DNA of 64,000 bases from Haliea sp040221975 (GCA_040221975.1 JAVJWR010000029.1:127940-191939); one strand, 5' to 3'. Positions 18,538 to 28,789 are shown, numbered from the stretch's first letter. The notes: generated by a model not told the origin, from the sequence alone. Numbers and translations: made by a program.

Positions 18538-19008
18538 ATGAAAGACGAATCACGAACGGTACAGACTCTTCAGGCAAGCATAGATGAATGCCCTTTCAAC
18601 GCGTTCTCGGGCTTTCAAATTGAGAGTTGGAACGACGAAGAACAGGTTTTGACTCTGACTATGCCGCTACGTGCAGAATTCGAGCGCCTACCTGGAAGTG
18701 GACAGATCCACGGGGGTCCAATCGCCTCCTTGATAGATACCGCTGGTTGTTATGCGTTGATGGCGGTCACGGGAAGCATTGTGGCGACAATAACGTTCCG
18801 CACTGACTATCTTCGGCCCGCAAAAAATACCGCACTCCGTGCAGTAGCGACTGTGCGCAAGGCCGGGCGATCAGTGGGTGTTGTCGATGTGGACGTGGTG
18901 AATGAATGTGAAAAACTGGTCGCCATTGGGCGAGGGACATATAGCTCCACTAGCTCCTTGTCTGTAAGGCAAGGGTCAGTTGAGCAGAAGGAGAAAGTCA
19001 TGCGTTAG
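18538..19008 (+). CDS. PaaI family hotdog thioesterase
   Basis: A 156-residue single hotdog-domain protein. The catalytic region QIHGGPIASLIDTAG (His58-Gly-Gly60, Asp67) is typical of PaaI/YdiI-type acyl-CoA thioesterases. AAGGA lies seven bases before the ATG. It probably releases CoA from a stalled or final acyl-CoA, complementing the acyl-CoA ligase encoded convergently just downstream. Confidence 0.88.
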   Translation: MKDESRTVQTLQASIDECPFNAFSGFQIESWNDEEQVLTLTMPLRAEFERLPGSGQIHGGPIASLIDTAGCYALMAVTGSIVATITFRTDYLRPAKNTALRAVATVRKAGRSVGVVDVDVVNECEKLVAIGRGTYSSTSSLSVRQGSVEQKEKVMR

Positions 19009-19123
19009 ATGGAAGATGGAGAATGAGATTAGGTCCAATGGTCTTCAGGGTTGCCAATGCGCGACTGTTCGCTTTGCCCGGAGCCGGGCCTCTATAATTT
19101 CGCATATTTTATGCAGACTACAA

Positions 19124-19143
19124 GGTTCCTATATTGCGGAACC
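19124..19143. terminator. Possible hairpin between convergent genes
   Basis: GGTTCC/GGAACC with an 8-base loop lies in the 214-bp spacer between the convergent thioesterase and acyl-CoA ligase genes. It has no T-run on either strand, so it is only a weak terminator candidate. Confidence 0.25.
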
Positions 19144-19222
19144 AAGTGTAGTAGAAGATAACAGGGTGTTATTGATACATAGCGAAGGAGGAAGAAGTCC
19201 TTGTCAGAGCCCTGGTCGAAGC

Positions 19223-20761
19223 CTATGATTTTTTGACTCTGTCTCGCGCCGTCTGAAGAAGACTGTTCCGGTCAATTTTGTTCGTGCCAGCGAGCGGGAG
19301 CGTGTCCAGGATGAACACATGGCGTGGATGCATATATGCTGGAGCATTCTCAAGCACATATTGCGTGATATCTTTTTCATTGAGTTTGGAAGTATCTTTA
19401 AGAACGACAAATGCGACAGGGATGCTTCCGTGGATGTCATGTTCCAGGGGTACGACACAGGTCTGAACGACCCCGGTATGGTGCTCAATCACTTTCTCGA
19501 TTTCACTAGGATAGATATTCTCACCATTGCAAACGAACATGTCATCGTCCCGGCCAATGAAAAAGAGAAAGCCGTCCGAGTCTCTTTCAAACACATCGCC
19601 GGTTGTAATCCAGCCATCTCGTATTCTATCCTGAGTAAGCTCAGGCAGGTTCAGGTACTCTGTCATCGCAGATGGGGTCTTGATCTCTAGAACACCGGTG
19701 TTTTCAGACTCACCTCTCAGCCTAATCTCTATATGTGGAAGAGGGTAGCCAACAGAGCGTGTTGGCCGAGGAAGACCATCGGGATGTGCGCCGAACAGAC
19801 CCCCGCCCGTTTCTGTCGTTCCATAGCTGTTCAAAATGACCGAATCGGGCATCATTTGAAGGGCTTGTGAGATCACCGTGTCCGTGACAGGAGAAGATCC
19901 GATAAAAATGTGGGAGACAGTGGATAGGTCCGTCTGCGCCAGTAGGTTACGCTCCCGAGCCATCAGAGCGATCATGGTCGGCACACCGGTGATCATGTTG
20001 ACCTCGTGGCGGCTAATGGCTTCGATAAATGTAGCCGCGTCGAATTTCGGCAGCAGGACGATCGATCCGCCTTGTGACAGGAAAGAGGTAATGAATATCA
20101 ATGCATTCATATGGAACATGGGTGCGGCTACAATTCCGCGGCGGCCGGAGAAGAGTGACTGATTACTTGCCTGCTGTGTGCCCTTGATCATTGCCCACTG
20201 ACTGTTATGGCTGAGTACTACGCCCTTGGGGCGTCCTGTCGACCCGGATGTGTAGAGAATAACAGCCGTTTCCCCAGTTTCCGGACGATGGATGTCTTCG
20301 AGAGATATCGGGCTATCACCCTGGTAACCGGACAGTGGAAGAGTGATCAGTTCGATGCCCTGTGGAACAATTTTGCGGCACTTCTTGTCGGCGAAGGCCA
20401 GCTCAATCCGTGCGTCCTTGCAAACGAACTTGATCGTATGCGCAGGTAATTTGGTATTGACAGGGACTGCTACCAAACCACTTTGCATGATGCCCATGTA
20501 TGCCGCCAGGTTGTGGAATGAGTTCAGGGCAAAGATACCGATCGTGGTCTTTGGGGGAAAGTGTCTTGCTCGCAAAAGACGCGCGTATGCTGAGGCGGCC
20601 TGGTGAAGGTCCTGATACCGATAGGTAACCGGGCATGCGAGGTCGGATAAATCTATAACGGCAGGTCTGTCGGACATGCAGTCAGTACCCAGGATGTTGC
20701 CGAGGTTTCGTACCAGCACAATGCCTTCCACAGGTTGCCAAGGAGAGAGGGTGGATTTCAA
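19223..20761 (-). CDS. AMP-dependent acyl-CoA synthetase/ligase
   Basis: A 512-residue adenylate-forming enzyme. It has the P-loop-like YTSGSTGRPKGV, SYGTTETGGG, the hinge region DGWITTGDVF and the C-terminal NKIDR lysine region. It activates a carboxylic acid with ATP and CoA in the cytoplasm. An amidase and deacylases in the same island would release fatty or aryl acyl groups, which this enzyme could feed into beta-oxidation. It is transcribed away from the AraC regulator across a spacer with a perfect inverted repeat. Confidence 0.9.
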   Translation of the reverse strand: MKSTLSPWQPVEGIVLVRNLGNILGTDCMSDRPAVIDLSDLACPVTYRYQDLHQAASAYARLLRARHFPPKTTIGIFALNSFHNLAAYMGIMQSGLVAVPVNTKLPAHTIKFVCKDARIELAFADKKCRKIVPQGIELITLPLSGYQGDSPISLEDIHRPETGETAVILYTSGSTGRPKGVVLSHNSQWAMIKGTQQASNQSLFSGRRGIVAAPMFHMNALIFITSFLSQGGSIVLLPKFDAATFIEAISRHEVNMITGVPTMIALMARERNLLAQTDLSTVSHIFIGSSPVTDTVISQALQMMPDSVILNSYGTTETGGGLFGAHPDGLPRPTRSVGYPLPHIEIRLRGESENTGVLEIKTPSAMTEYLNLPELTQDRIRDGWITTGDVFERDSDGFLFFIGRDDDMFVCNGENIYPSEIEKVIEHHTGVVQTCVVPLEHDIHGSIPVAFVVLKDTSKLNEKDITQYVLENAPAYMHPRHVFILDTLPLAGTNKIDRNSLLQTARDRVKKS

Positions 20762-20823
20762 ACTCTACCACAACCAACAGACATTAAGTGGACTCGGGCG
20801 GTGAAAAACTGATTCACATGACC

Positions 20824-20885
20824 GAATATTTACGAAGGTATAGCTTGAGGATGCGGCGGACCATCGGCGGCTATCGTAAATATTC
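20824..20885. promoter_or_regulatory. Candidate operator: perfect 12-bp inverted repeat in a divergent spacer
   Basis: GAATATTTACGA at 20824-20835 and its exact complement TCGTAAATATTC at 20874-20885 flank 38 bp, with centres 50 bp apart, about five helical turns. They sit between the acyl-CoA ligase gene (minus) and the AraC-type regulator gene (plus). They are well placed as paired binding sites for that regulator, possibly with DNA looping. Which protein binds is inference. Confidence 0.5.
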
Positions 20886-20982
20886 ATATGGCAAAGAAAA
20901 ATAATTCATTTCAGTGAAAATGGCACTCTGGAGCATACTTATAGAGAAGCTGAATTATTCGTCTGGATAAGTGGGTGTCGCA

Positions 20983-22158
20983 ATGATCCATAATGAGCTT
21001 GGCCTGGATATCGAAGTGTCTCAGGAAGACATTGATGTATGTCTTCCAGTCCGAGAAATATCAAGATTGCTTGGTCAGTTGTCTGTCGATTGTTTCTCGC
21101 CTGGCAAGCACTCTGAAAAGCAGTTCGATAATCTTTCATCGCCTCGCTGGCATATGGACGACCTTGATCGCCGCTATTTTCTCTCTGAGACATCTGCTGG
21201 TCGTAATTGCGTTCGTGCTTATCTCAATCCAGCCGAGGGCGAAGGATATTGGGATTTTTGCAAGATCACTTCAGATCTTTTCGTATCGATCAGTGATACT
21301 ACCTACACGACGGATAAATGGTGCGCTGCACAGGCTGAAGGATTGTTCAAGATCCGAATCCTTGTTGAAGGCACGCTCCAGGCCCCTCATAAGGGTCGGT
21401 TTATGGAGGGTCCCGATGCCATGCTTGCGACGTATCCGGAAAATACCGACGACGGGTTCTATTTCTCACGGGGGGAGCGATGCAGGCTTGTCATACTTCA
21501 CTGCAAAACAGATTTTTTGCGCTCTTTCGGCTTCGACCCGAGAATTCTTGAAAAGTGGAATACCTCACTGGAAGGTCCTGGAAGAATACCAAACAATGTG
21601 AAACTCTCACTTGGGCCAGGCATTCTAAGTGCGGCCACGGACATCCTGGATTCACGGCATCGATATAGCGCCCCAGTCAGGCGATGTTTCCTTGAGGCAA
21701 AGTCCGTTGAGATTGTCTGCTCTGTGATCCACCAATTGACCACGCCCACGCTGACTTATGTAGGAAGGAACCGTATCACATCTGACAATATGTTGAGACT
21801 GGTAGAGGTCAGGGATATCCTTCAGACCAGTTTTGTTGACCCGCCAAAGATTAGTCGTCTAGCACGGATGGCAGGCCTTAACGAAACCAAGTTGAGAGGC
21901 GGCTTCAAGGAAATGTTCGGCTGCACTGTTCATGCCTTCATCCAAAACTGCAGAATGAGCAAGGCTGTGAAGATGCTCACCTCGTCGGACATTTCCATTT
22001 CCGACATCGCCTATGAGGTCGGATACGAACACCCAACAAATTTTACGCAGGCCTTCAAACGCCATTTCGGGTACGCCCCCAAGGTGCTCCGTAAACAGCA
22101 CATGTTGTCCAGGGATGCTTCACTCGTGGAACAGAATGAAGGCTCCATGCGCCACTGA
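20983..22158 (+). CDS. AraC family transcriptional regulator
   Basis: A regulator of about 391 residues. The C-terminal roughly 100 residues form the double helix-turn-helix domain: KISRLARMAGLNETKLRGGFKE for the first and ISISDIAYEVGYEHPTNF for the second, ending FKRHFGYAPKVLR. The large N-terminal half resembles the PchR type rather than a simple cupin and probably senses the inducer. I prefer the ATG at 20983; a GTG at 20971 is possible. It is divergent from the acyl-CoA ligase gene and probably controls that spacer and perhaps the wider island. Confidence 0.9.
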   Translation: MIHNELGLDIEVSQEDIDVCLPVREISRLLGQLSVDCFSPGKHSEKQFDNLSSPRWHMDDLDRRYFLSETSAGRNCVRAYLNPAEGEGYWDFCKITSDLFVSISDTTYTTDKWCAAQAEGLFKIRILVEGTLQAPHKGRFMEGPDAMLATYPENTDDGFYFSRGERCRLVILHCKTDFLRSFGFDPRILEKWNTSLEGPGRIPNNVKLSLGPGILSAATDILDSRHRYSAPVRRCFLEAKSVEIVCSVIHQLTTPTLTYVGRNRITSDNMLRLVEVRDILQTSFVDPPKISRLARMAGLNETKLRGGFKEMFGCTVHAFIQNCRMSKAVKMLTSSDISISDIAYEVGYEHPTNFTQAFKRHFGYAPKVLRKQHMLSRDASLVEQNEGSMRH

Positions 22159-22947
22159 AGCCGAGACTAATATGTGGTCATTGCCATCGATGAATGTGAC
22201 TGCATTTTTAAGCAGTCTGGACCGACAAGCGTGGATAGATGCGACCCTGACTTTGACACCACAGGTGAATCCCGCGGGCCGGTCAGTAAGAGTTAGAAGC
22301 GAAGTGTATATCGACGGAAATTCTGCCCAGTCATAAAACTCGAAGTCGCTGACCTGTTTTTGTGAAGTGGAGTATATTGTAAGGCAGGCTTCGAAGTAGG
22401 CGCGATCTGCCTCAAGATCATCTGAAACAATGACCACGCCGGTGATTTCCTCGGCAGTGTTGGGATGTGTCTGAAAGTCCTGGATCCAAATCAGGTCAGG
22501 ACGATTGTGCTGACAGAAAAAGAAAGATAAAAATGGGTGAACTGGGTTTCTTGTGTAGAAGAAATGGCTATCAGTTTGATCAATAGAACCTGACGGGAGG
22601 CTTACGGTCCTTCGTGCGCTCTGCACCTTATCCGGGTTTATTCCTTCGCATGTAAGGCGCGATAACTCGTCGTGAATGGAGTTTGTTCCCAGACACATCA
22701 TAGTAATTCCGTCACCGAATCGCAGCCGCGGCGAAAGTCTGTCCGCTATTCTCTTTCGAGCGTTGGCAAGGTCACCGATGAACTCGATATAGGTACTCTG
22801 TAGTACGATGATCTGATTCGATGTGCCGAGTTCGCTGTGAGTCATCCGAGGCATCACCGTGAACCCTAGCCGGGTATAGGAGGCCTGGGTTGCCTGCAGA
22901 TTGTTTACAACAAACATGATGTGATCAAGTGGTGCAGTTCTGGACAT
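22120..22947 (-). CDS. VOC/glyoxalase-like domain protein
   Basis: A 275-residue protein beginning LDHIMFVVNNLQATQASYTRLGF, the first beta-alpha unit of the vicinal oxygen chelate fold. A second, weaker unit lies near EITGVVIVSDDLEADRAYFEA. It resembles the glyoxalase-like domain family (PF13468) of unknown reaction. Its 3' end overlaps the 3' end of the AraC gene by 39 bp, tail to tail. The substrate cannot be inferred. Confidence 0.75.
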   Translation of the reverse strand: MSRTAPLDHIMFVVNNLQATQASYTRLGFTVMPRMTHSELGTSNQIIVLQSTYIEFIGDLANARKRIADRLSPRLRFGDGITMMCLGTNSIHDELSRLTCEGINPDKVQSARRTVSLPSGSIDQTDSHFFYTRNPVHPFLSFFFCQHNRPDLIWIQDFQTHPNTAEEITGVVIVSDDLEADRAYFEACLTIYSTSQKQVSDFEFYDWAEFPSIYTSLLTLTDRPAGFTCGVKVRVASIHACRSRLLKNAVTFIDGNDHILVSASVAHGAFILFHE

Positions 22948-23542
22948 CTTCTGAAATTGCTTAAGGGCTCTATAAGAGAATATCGGCTCGGGGCGATTTG
23001 TCGATCAGGCAGAATGCTTTTCACGCTCTGGCATCGCTGTTTCGTGACTTTGGATTAATTTGTAAGTCCTTTACCTCTTATAGTATCGCGTCATTGCTTG
23101 GTATTGAAAAAACAGAGGACCGGTAGTGTTTAGGGTAAAACGTGAAACAGATACATCTCTCTATGTTTTAGTTATTGCGTTATTCGGTTTTGGTTTTAGC
23201 GTTTCTCGGATCACAGACGCTCTGCGTGTGCGGGACTAATGACGGAGCGCATGACCGCCAGTGGTGGCCGCGTCCGGTCTCATCACAAACTCTCCATTCT
23301 TGGTCATCGGCCGGTAATAGCTGGTACTCCGGTTCCAGTTCGTGCCAATTTGAGTAACGGACATAACGATACAGCGATAAGAGATCTGAACGGTAGGGCG
23401 GAGCCCTTCGTTGTTTCGTGACTCAGACATCAATCGCCGTTGTCTCGATCGACAAGGGAATCAGTTGGTCTGGCCAGTAAGTGCAAAAGCCAGGCATAAC
23501 AGACCCGGCTGGACTCGTATGGCACAACAGTGGAAAAAACAC
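22948..23542. other. Intergenic spacer upstream of the acylase gene, 595 bp
   Basis: No recognised gene. Short open frames (for example 23175-23357 plus and 23236-23433 minus) have no family I recognise and no good ribosome binding site. The region should hold the promoters of the divergent VOC and acylase genes, but I cannot point to convincing boxes. Confidence 0.35.
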
Positions 23543-25690
23543 ATGAAAGAATGTCTTTGCTCGCTCAAGGTTATGTTTGTTGTCGTATCAATACTCATCC
23601 CTTTGACCGGATGCGGTTTACTTCCAGGCGTCAACGATAATTCCAGTAACTTCGCGGAAGTAGAGGTCGCCTGGGATCAGTGGGGTGTGCCGCATATAAG
23701 TACGGACAATGTAGAAGCTGCCGATTTTGCCTTCGGGTGGTCACAGATGGCGGGGCGCGCAAATACAATTCTTCGACTCTATGGTGAGGCGCGAGGGCGC
23801 GCGGCGGAATACTGGGGCCCTGAGCATGTGGAGAGCGATGTTTTTATCCGCACCATGGGTGTGTACGAACGGGCACAACGCATGCTGGCGGCGCAAGGGC
23901 CGGTGTATGCGAGGAGACTAGAGGCCTTTGCTGCCGGCATGAACGCTTACGCTGAAGTCCATCCAGAGGACATCGATGCTGAGATGAGGCAAGTGCTGCG
24001 GGTGACGGCTGTGGATGTGCTGGCTCATCTACAGCGATCATTGCATCTTTCGTTTGTTCTTCGTGACAACCAGGCTGTAGCCCGAAGCTGGACTGCGGAT
24101 GCTGGTGAGGCCGGGTCCAATGCGTGGGCAATCGGGCCGGGACGTTCTGAAAGTGGAAATGCCATGCTTCTGATCAATCCGCACCTCCATTGGCAGGATA
24201 TGTTCTTGTTCTACGAAGCGCAGATCACCGTTCCTGGCTACAACATGTATGGGGCCGCGCTATTGGGTTGGCCTTTCATGGCACTCGGATTCAATGAGTA
24301 CTTGGGCTGGGCTCACACGGTCAACCTTTATGACGGTGCCGATGTCTACGAGCTTGATCTGAGGGATGGTGGTTACGTCCTGGATAACGTCGTCAGGGAG
24401 TTTGAGCAACGGGTAGACACGCTCAAGATTCGCCAGCAAGACGGTACTCTCGAAACTCGTGACGTTACTATATTGACGTCTATCCATGGACCTGTAGTAC
24501 GTATGAACGGGTCGAAAGCACTCGCATTAAGGGTGGCGGGTATTCAGGAGGGGGACACGGCTCAGATTTTCCGGCAGTACTGGAGAATGGGTGGTGCGCA
24601 GACGCTTGACGAGTTCGAGGTGGCTCTTTCCGAATTGCAGATGCCCATGTTTAACGTCGTCTACGCAGACCGGCATGGTGATATTTTCTTCGCCTTTAAC
24701 GCGTTGCAGCCAAAGCGGGACACGGGCGATGTTGCGTTCTGGCGAGGCATCGTGGACGGAACAAAATCGGACCTGATCTGGACCGACTATCGGACCTATG
24801 GGGAGCTTCCCAAGTATAGAAATCCTCCTTCGAATTTTATTCAGAATGCCAATGATCCGCCGTGGACCAGCACCTTTCCTCAGGTTCTCCATCACAGTGA
24901 CTTCCCGGCCGATTTCGTGACACAGACGATGCCTTTTCGTCCGCAGCATTCGGCGAAATTGCTGATGAGTGACGAGAGCATTAGCTATGAAGAGATGGTT
25001 GAGTACCGGCGGTCCAATCGGATGATCATGATCGATGCTATTGGGCCTGACTTATTCGCGGCAGGCGCGAAGTCAGATGATCCAGACATTCGCGATGCGG
25101 TTGAAATTCTTGCCGAATGGGATGGCGCGGCGAACCATGATAGCCGTGGCGCAGCCCTTTTTTCCTATTGGATTAACATGATCGGTGGCGTCCGGGCTGT
25201 CTATGCAGAAGAGATATTCAGGGAGAAATGGGACCCACAGCGACCTTTTGATACGCCAAAGGGGTTGGCGGATATCGAAGGCGCGGTAGCCGCTCTTGGA
25301 CGGGCGGCAAAAACCTTGAAACAGCTTTTCGGGCAGATTGATGTGCCGTGGGGCGATGTGGTCAGGATCCGATATGCAGGCATAGACTTGCCGACCAATG
25401 CTGGCATTGGCCCTTTTGGGGCTTTTCGGGTTGGTTTTCCAGCGCGCGACGATAGTGGCAAGCTCAACATTGTTGGAGGCGAAAGCTTTGTCGCTGCCGT
25501 GGAGTTTGGTGACAGAGTGCGCGCGCGCGGGCTTCTGGCGCCTGGCAATAATGACGATCCCGCAGACCTTTCTGTTGGCAAGCAGCTGGAGCTTTTTTCC
25601 GTCGGAGACTTTCGGGACATCTGGTTCTACCGCGATGACGTGGATGCCCATACAGTACGGCGTATTTCTCTCGATTATGAGTTGCGCTGA
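23543..25690 (+). CDS. Penicillin acylase family amidase, lipoprotein
   Basis: A 715-residue N-terminal nucleophile amidohydrolase. A lipoprotein signal ends LTGC (Cys24), so it should be lipid-anchored and face the periplasm. The precursor would self-cleave before Ser192 in GSNAWAIG, the nucleophile of the beta chain; NPHLHW and FIQNANDPPW are further family motifs. The family includes penicillin G, aculeacin and acyl-homoserine lactone acylases, which remove N-acyl groups from peptides and lactones. An earlier in-frame start at 23411 would place the lipobox far inside the protein. It leads a trio with a permease and a DadA-like oxidase. Confidence 0.88.
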   Translation: MKECLCSLKVMFVVVSILIPLTGCGLLPGVNDNSSNFAEVEVAWDQWGVPHISTDNVEAADFAFGWSQMAGRANTILRLYGEARGRAAEYWGPEHVESDVFIRTMGVYERAQRMLAAQGPVYARRLEAFAAGMNAYAEVHPEDIDAEMRQVLRVTAVDVLAHLQRSLHLSFVLRDNQAVARSWTADAGEAGSNAWAIGPGRSESGNAMLLINPHLHWQDMFLFYEAQITVPGYNMYGAALLGWPFMALGFNEYLGWAHTVNLYDGADVYELDLRDGGYVLDNVVREFEQRVDTLKIRQQDGTLETRDVTILTSIHGPVVRMNGSKALALRVAGIQEGDTAQIFRQYWRMGGAQTLDEFEVALSELQMPMFNVVYADRHGDIFFAFNALQPKRDTGDVAFWRGIVDGTKSDLIWTDYRTYGELPKYRNPPSNFIQNANDPPWTSTFPQVLHHSDFPADFVTQTMPFRPQHSAKLLMSDESISYEEMVEYRRSNRMIMIDAIGPDLFAAGAKSDDPDIRDAVEILAEWDGAANHDSRGAALFSYWINMIGGVRAVYAEEIFREKWDPQRPFDTPKGLADIEGAVAALGRAAKTLKQLFGQIDVPWGDVVRIRYAGIDLPTNAGIGPFGAFRVGFPARDDSGKLNIVGGESFVAAVEFGDRVRARGLLAPGNNDDPADLSVGKQLELFSVGDFRDIWFYRDDVDAHTVRRISLDYELR

Positions 25691-25722
25691 CGTCGGAAAC
25701 AACTAGAAGAAGGGGTTAAAAA

Positions 25723-26841
25723 GTGAGGTCATTTTTCAGGCGCTACTTATTGCCGGGATTTGTGTTTCAAGGGATTGTCATCGGAGGAGGTTACGCGACA
25801 GGCCGTGAACTCGCTGAGTTCTTTCTCCCTAATGGGCCCATAGGCGGGCTCCTGGGGTTGGGCGTTACCGCCCTTATCTGGGGTGCGGTGATGGCGGTGT
25901 CTTTCGAGCTCTGCCGCATGAGTGGGAGCTATGATTATCGTCACTTCTTCCAGCGCCTCTTGGGAAGAGGTTGGTTCGTCTACGAGATTCTGCTCGTTCT
26001 TTTGATGATCGTGGTTCTTTCCGTTGTAGCGGCGGCTTCCGGAGAGATAGCCAACAATATTATTGGATTCTCGCCGTACGTCGGGACAGGGATCCTGCTC
26101 CTGGCTATAGGTGTTCTGGTTTTTTTTGGAAGCAGCCTGATCGAACGCTTCATGGGCTTCTGGTCACTTCTTCTCTACGGCTGCTATATCACGCTTGTAA
26201 TATGGAGCTTGATCAGCTTTGGACCTGAGATCAAAGAAACCTTTTCTCGGGCGCCAATGGACGGCAACTGGTTCATGGATGGCGTGCGCTACGCTGGCTA
26301 CAATGTGGCTCTGGTCCCTATGGTATTCTTTTGCCTAAACCACATTCAAAGACGACAGGTCGCGATAACCGCTGGGCTGATAGCGGGCGTGATCGGCGTG
26401 TTGCCGGCTGTTTTTCTCTATATCGCTATGATGTCAATTCCTGATCAAATGGCGAAGGCGCTTATTCCCTCTGCTTTGTTGCTTGAGCGCCTTGATGCCC
26501 GCTGGTTCGAAGTTCTTTTTCAGCTGGTCCTGTTGGGCACTTTGGTGCAGACCGGAGTGGGTATGATTCACGGCGTCAACGAACGGATTGCAACCACACT
26601 CAAGGACAGCGGGAAGGACATGCCTCCGCTTATACGGCCCGTGGTAGCCTCACTTCTACTTTTGACCGCCCTGCTCGCGGCTGATGTCTTTGGCTTGATC
26701 CATCTGATCGCAAAAGGGTACGGCATGCTGACTTTTGGATTTATCGCTGTTTTCGTCCTCCCCGTTCTTACCTTAGGGCTATCGCGCGTCTATCGCTCTA
26801 CAGGCGAGGATATTCACGCGCCGCAACTCCGCAAACCCTGA
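25723..26841 (+). CDS. YkvI-like membrane transporter (APC superfamily)
   Basis: A 372-residue protein with about ten hydrophobic segments, starting with FQGIVIGGGYATGRELAEFF, a glycine-rich unwound first helix typical of LeuT-fold carriers. It resembles the YkvI group, whose substrate is not known. It has a GTG start with GAAGGGG about nine bases upstream. It lies 32 bp after the acylase and 185 bp before the D-amino acid oxidase, so import of an amino acid released by the acylase is a plausible job, by inference only. Confidence 0.75.
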   Translation: MRSFFRRYLLPGFVFQGIVIGGGYATGRELAEFFLPNGPIGGLLGLGVTALIWGAVMAVSFELCRMSGSYDYRHFFQRLLGRGWFVYEILLVLLMIVVLSVVAAASGEIANNIIGFSPYVGTGILLLAIGVLVFFGSSLIERFMGFWSLLLYGCYITLVIWSLISFGPEIKETFSRAPMDGNWFMDGVRYAGYNVALVPMVFFCLNHIQRRQVAITAGLIAGVIGVLPAVFLYIAMMSIPDQMAKALIPSALLLERLDARWFEVLFQLVLLGTLVQTGVGMIHGVNERIATTLKDSGKDMPPLIRPVVASLLLLTALLAADVFGLIHLIAKGYGMLTFGFIAVFVLPVLTLGLSRVYRSTGEDIHAPQLRKP

Positions 26842-27026
26842 TTGGGCGTAAGGGGATGCGACGGTTTATTGTACTCTGATGCGCGTCCTGGGAGAGATGT
26901 TGGGCGTGGTGAAGCAACAGCTGTCACTGACGTCAAACCCTGGTGGGACATTTCGCAATCTTGTAGTCGCTATATCAACCTACGCATCGTACTGATGATC
27001 GAGAACAAGTACCGGAAACTGGTTTT

Positions 27027-28298
27027 ATGAATGAAAAACCCGTGATCGTTGTTGGGGGCGGCCTGATCGGCGTCACCACACTTTATGAATTGGTAAGTCG
27101 GAATATCCCCGCAGTGCTACTTGAGGGGCGAAATGGTCTTGCAGAGGAAACGAGCTTCGCCAATGGTGGAATGCTTACCCCCTCCATGCCAGATCCATGG
27201 AATGGTCCCGGGGTGCTCGGTCATTTACTCTCCTCGGTTTTTGATCCCCACTCGGCGATGAAGCTTCGACTCCATGCTATCCCGGGACTCAGTATTTGGG
27301 GGTTACAGTTCCTGCGGAATGCATCGAAGGACAGACACCGGGCGGCGACACAGGCCAACTACCTGTTGTCGGCATATTCAAAGTATCTGATGGACGAATT
27401 GCGGGGTCGTCTCGATCTTGACTATGACTCGTCCTCTCTGGGAACCATGAAAGTATTTCCGACCGAGGAAGCTATGGGAAGGCCTATCGCTATTGCGGAG
27501 ATGCTGAAGTCACTCGGGCTGCGATTCGAAATTCTGGACCGGGAGGAGACTATTAAGGTGGAACCGCAGTTGGGAAATGTAAAGGAAAAAATCGCGGGCG
27601 CGTTAAGGTTTCCTGATGATGGGAGCGGAGACGCCCACCTATTTGCGCTCGCCATTGCTCAACAGGCAGTGGCGGCCGGAGGGGAAATCCGGACGGGAGT
27701 CAGCGTCCGCCGTCTTCTTGCAGATGGAGCCAGAATCACCGGTGTCGAGACCGCTGAGGGGCCGATCCAGGGTAGTAGAGTCATCCTTGCTAACGGGGTT
27801 TTCGCTCCACAATTGGCTTTGTCCGTGGGTGTCAGATTACCTATCAAGCCAGCGAAGGGATATTCCGCAACATTGGATATGACGGGTTTCAAAGAAGTTC
27901 CTAAAGTTCCGATCATTGACGATGCCATGCATGCAGCGGTGGTGCCTCTGGGTACCCGCTTGCGTTTTGCAGGAACGGCGGAATTTACTGGTTATGACAC
28001 GCAGATTCGGCAGGACCGTGTGGACAATTTGTTTGGTCTGTTTGAGCGCTTGTACCCGGACCTTGCCGTCAAGGTCGACCGCAACCAAATGCAAGGCTGG
28101 GCAGGCTTGCGCCCGATCAGTGCTGACGGCAAGGCATTTATCGGTGAAAGCCGGATAGAGGGACTTTGGATTAATGCCGGTCACGGTCATTTGGGATGGA
28201 CGATGGCCGTCGGATCCGCAGCGCTTCTCGTTGATCTTATGTCCTGTGAAAGGCCACGTGTAGACGTCATGCCCTTTAGCCCCAGACGTATCTCGTAG
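27027..28298 (+). CDS. FAD-dependent D-amino acid dehydrogenase (DadA-like)
   Basis: A 423-residue DAO-family flavoprotein. The FAD-binding VGGGLIGVTTLYEL lies at the N-terminus, followed by SFANGGMLTPSMPDPW, a segment characteristic of DadA. A C-terminal GLRPISADGKAFIGES and the final GHGHLGWTMAVGS complete the dinucleotide site. DadA enzymes oxidise D-amino acids to imino acids at the inner membrane, passing electrons to quinones. The imino product is a substrate for RidA, which the island also encodes. Confidence 0.88.
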   Translation: MNEKPVIVVGGGLIGVTTLYELVSRNIPAVLLEGRNGLAEETSFANGGMLTPSMPDPWNGPGVLGHLLSSVFDPHSAMKLRLHAIPGLSIWGLQFLRNASKDRHRAATQANYLLSAYSKYLMDELRGRLDLDYDSSSLGTMKVFPTEEAMGRPIAIAEMLKSLGLRFEILDREETIKVEPQLGNVKEKIAGALRFPDDGSGDAHLFALAIAQQAVAAGGEIRTGVSVRRLLADGARITGVETAEGPIQGSRVILANGVFAPQLALSVGVRLPIKPAKGYSATLDMTGFKEVPKVPIIDDAMHAAVVPLGTRLRFAGTAEFTGYDTQIRQDRVDNLFGLFERLYPDLAVKVDRNQMQGWAGLRPISADGKAFIGESRIEGLWINAGHGHLGWTMAVGSAALLVDLMSCERPRVDVMPFSPRRIS

Positions 28299-28789
28299 TG
28301 AGTTCCCCCGCTTTCTTTTAAAGGCACTAGATTTTCTTGGTTCTTCTTCAGTATTCGACATGCTGGCCAGTCAGATACACTTCGGGCAGACTCTGATGTG
28401 GGAATCTTCGGTCATTCCCAACGGCAAGATAGCCTCGTGATAATTGATGACAATCTGCAGACCGTGTTGTCCTTCGTTATCGATCTTCTCAACGAGGCGA
28501 TAGGTCTGCAGGTGGATGGGGTGGTGGACAATACCGCTTGGTTCAATACTCTTGAGGCGCAGTGCTCACAACCGCTGCGCCGGATCGACACCTTGGATTG
28601 CCAGAACATACTGAAAGAGGGTGGTGGGTAGGTCAACTCACAGACAACAGAGGCAACCTCATCGGTACTGGCTCTGAGATGGGAATGGACTGCCACTATA
28701 GCATCTACAAGCCTGCCTACGACAAGCGCAAGGTTTTCTGTAGGGGCAGCCATGCCATCTTGAGACAAGCGCAAAACGGACAACTTCGA
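28299..28789. other. Unrecognised, probably decayed stretch
   Basis: About 490 bp after the D-amino acid dehydrogenase with no intact gene. On the minus strand, pieces such as RLVEKIDNEGQHGLQIVINYHEAILPLGM read like protein but are broken by stops and frame changes. I do not recognise the family. Confidence 0.3.

Noticed and set aside
26842..27030. 62-residue open frame between the YkvI-like and DadA-like genes
   Set aside because: No ribosome binding site and no protein-like composition; treated as spacer.
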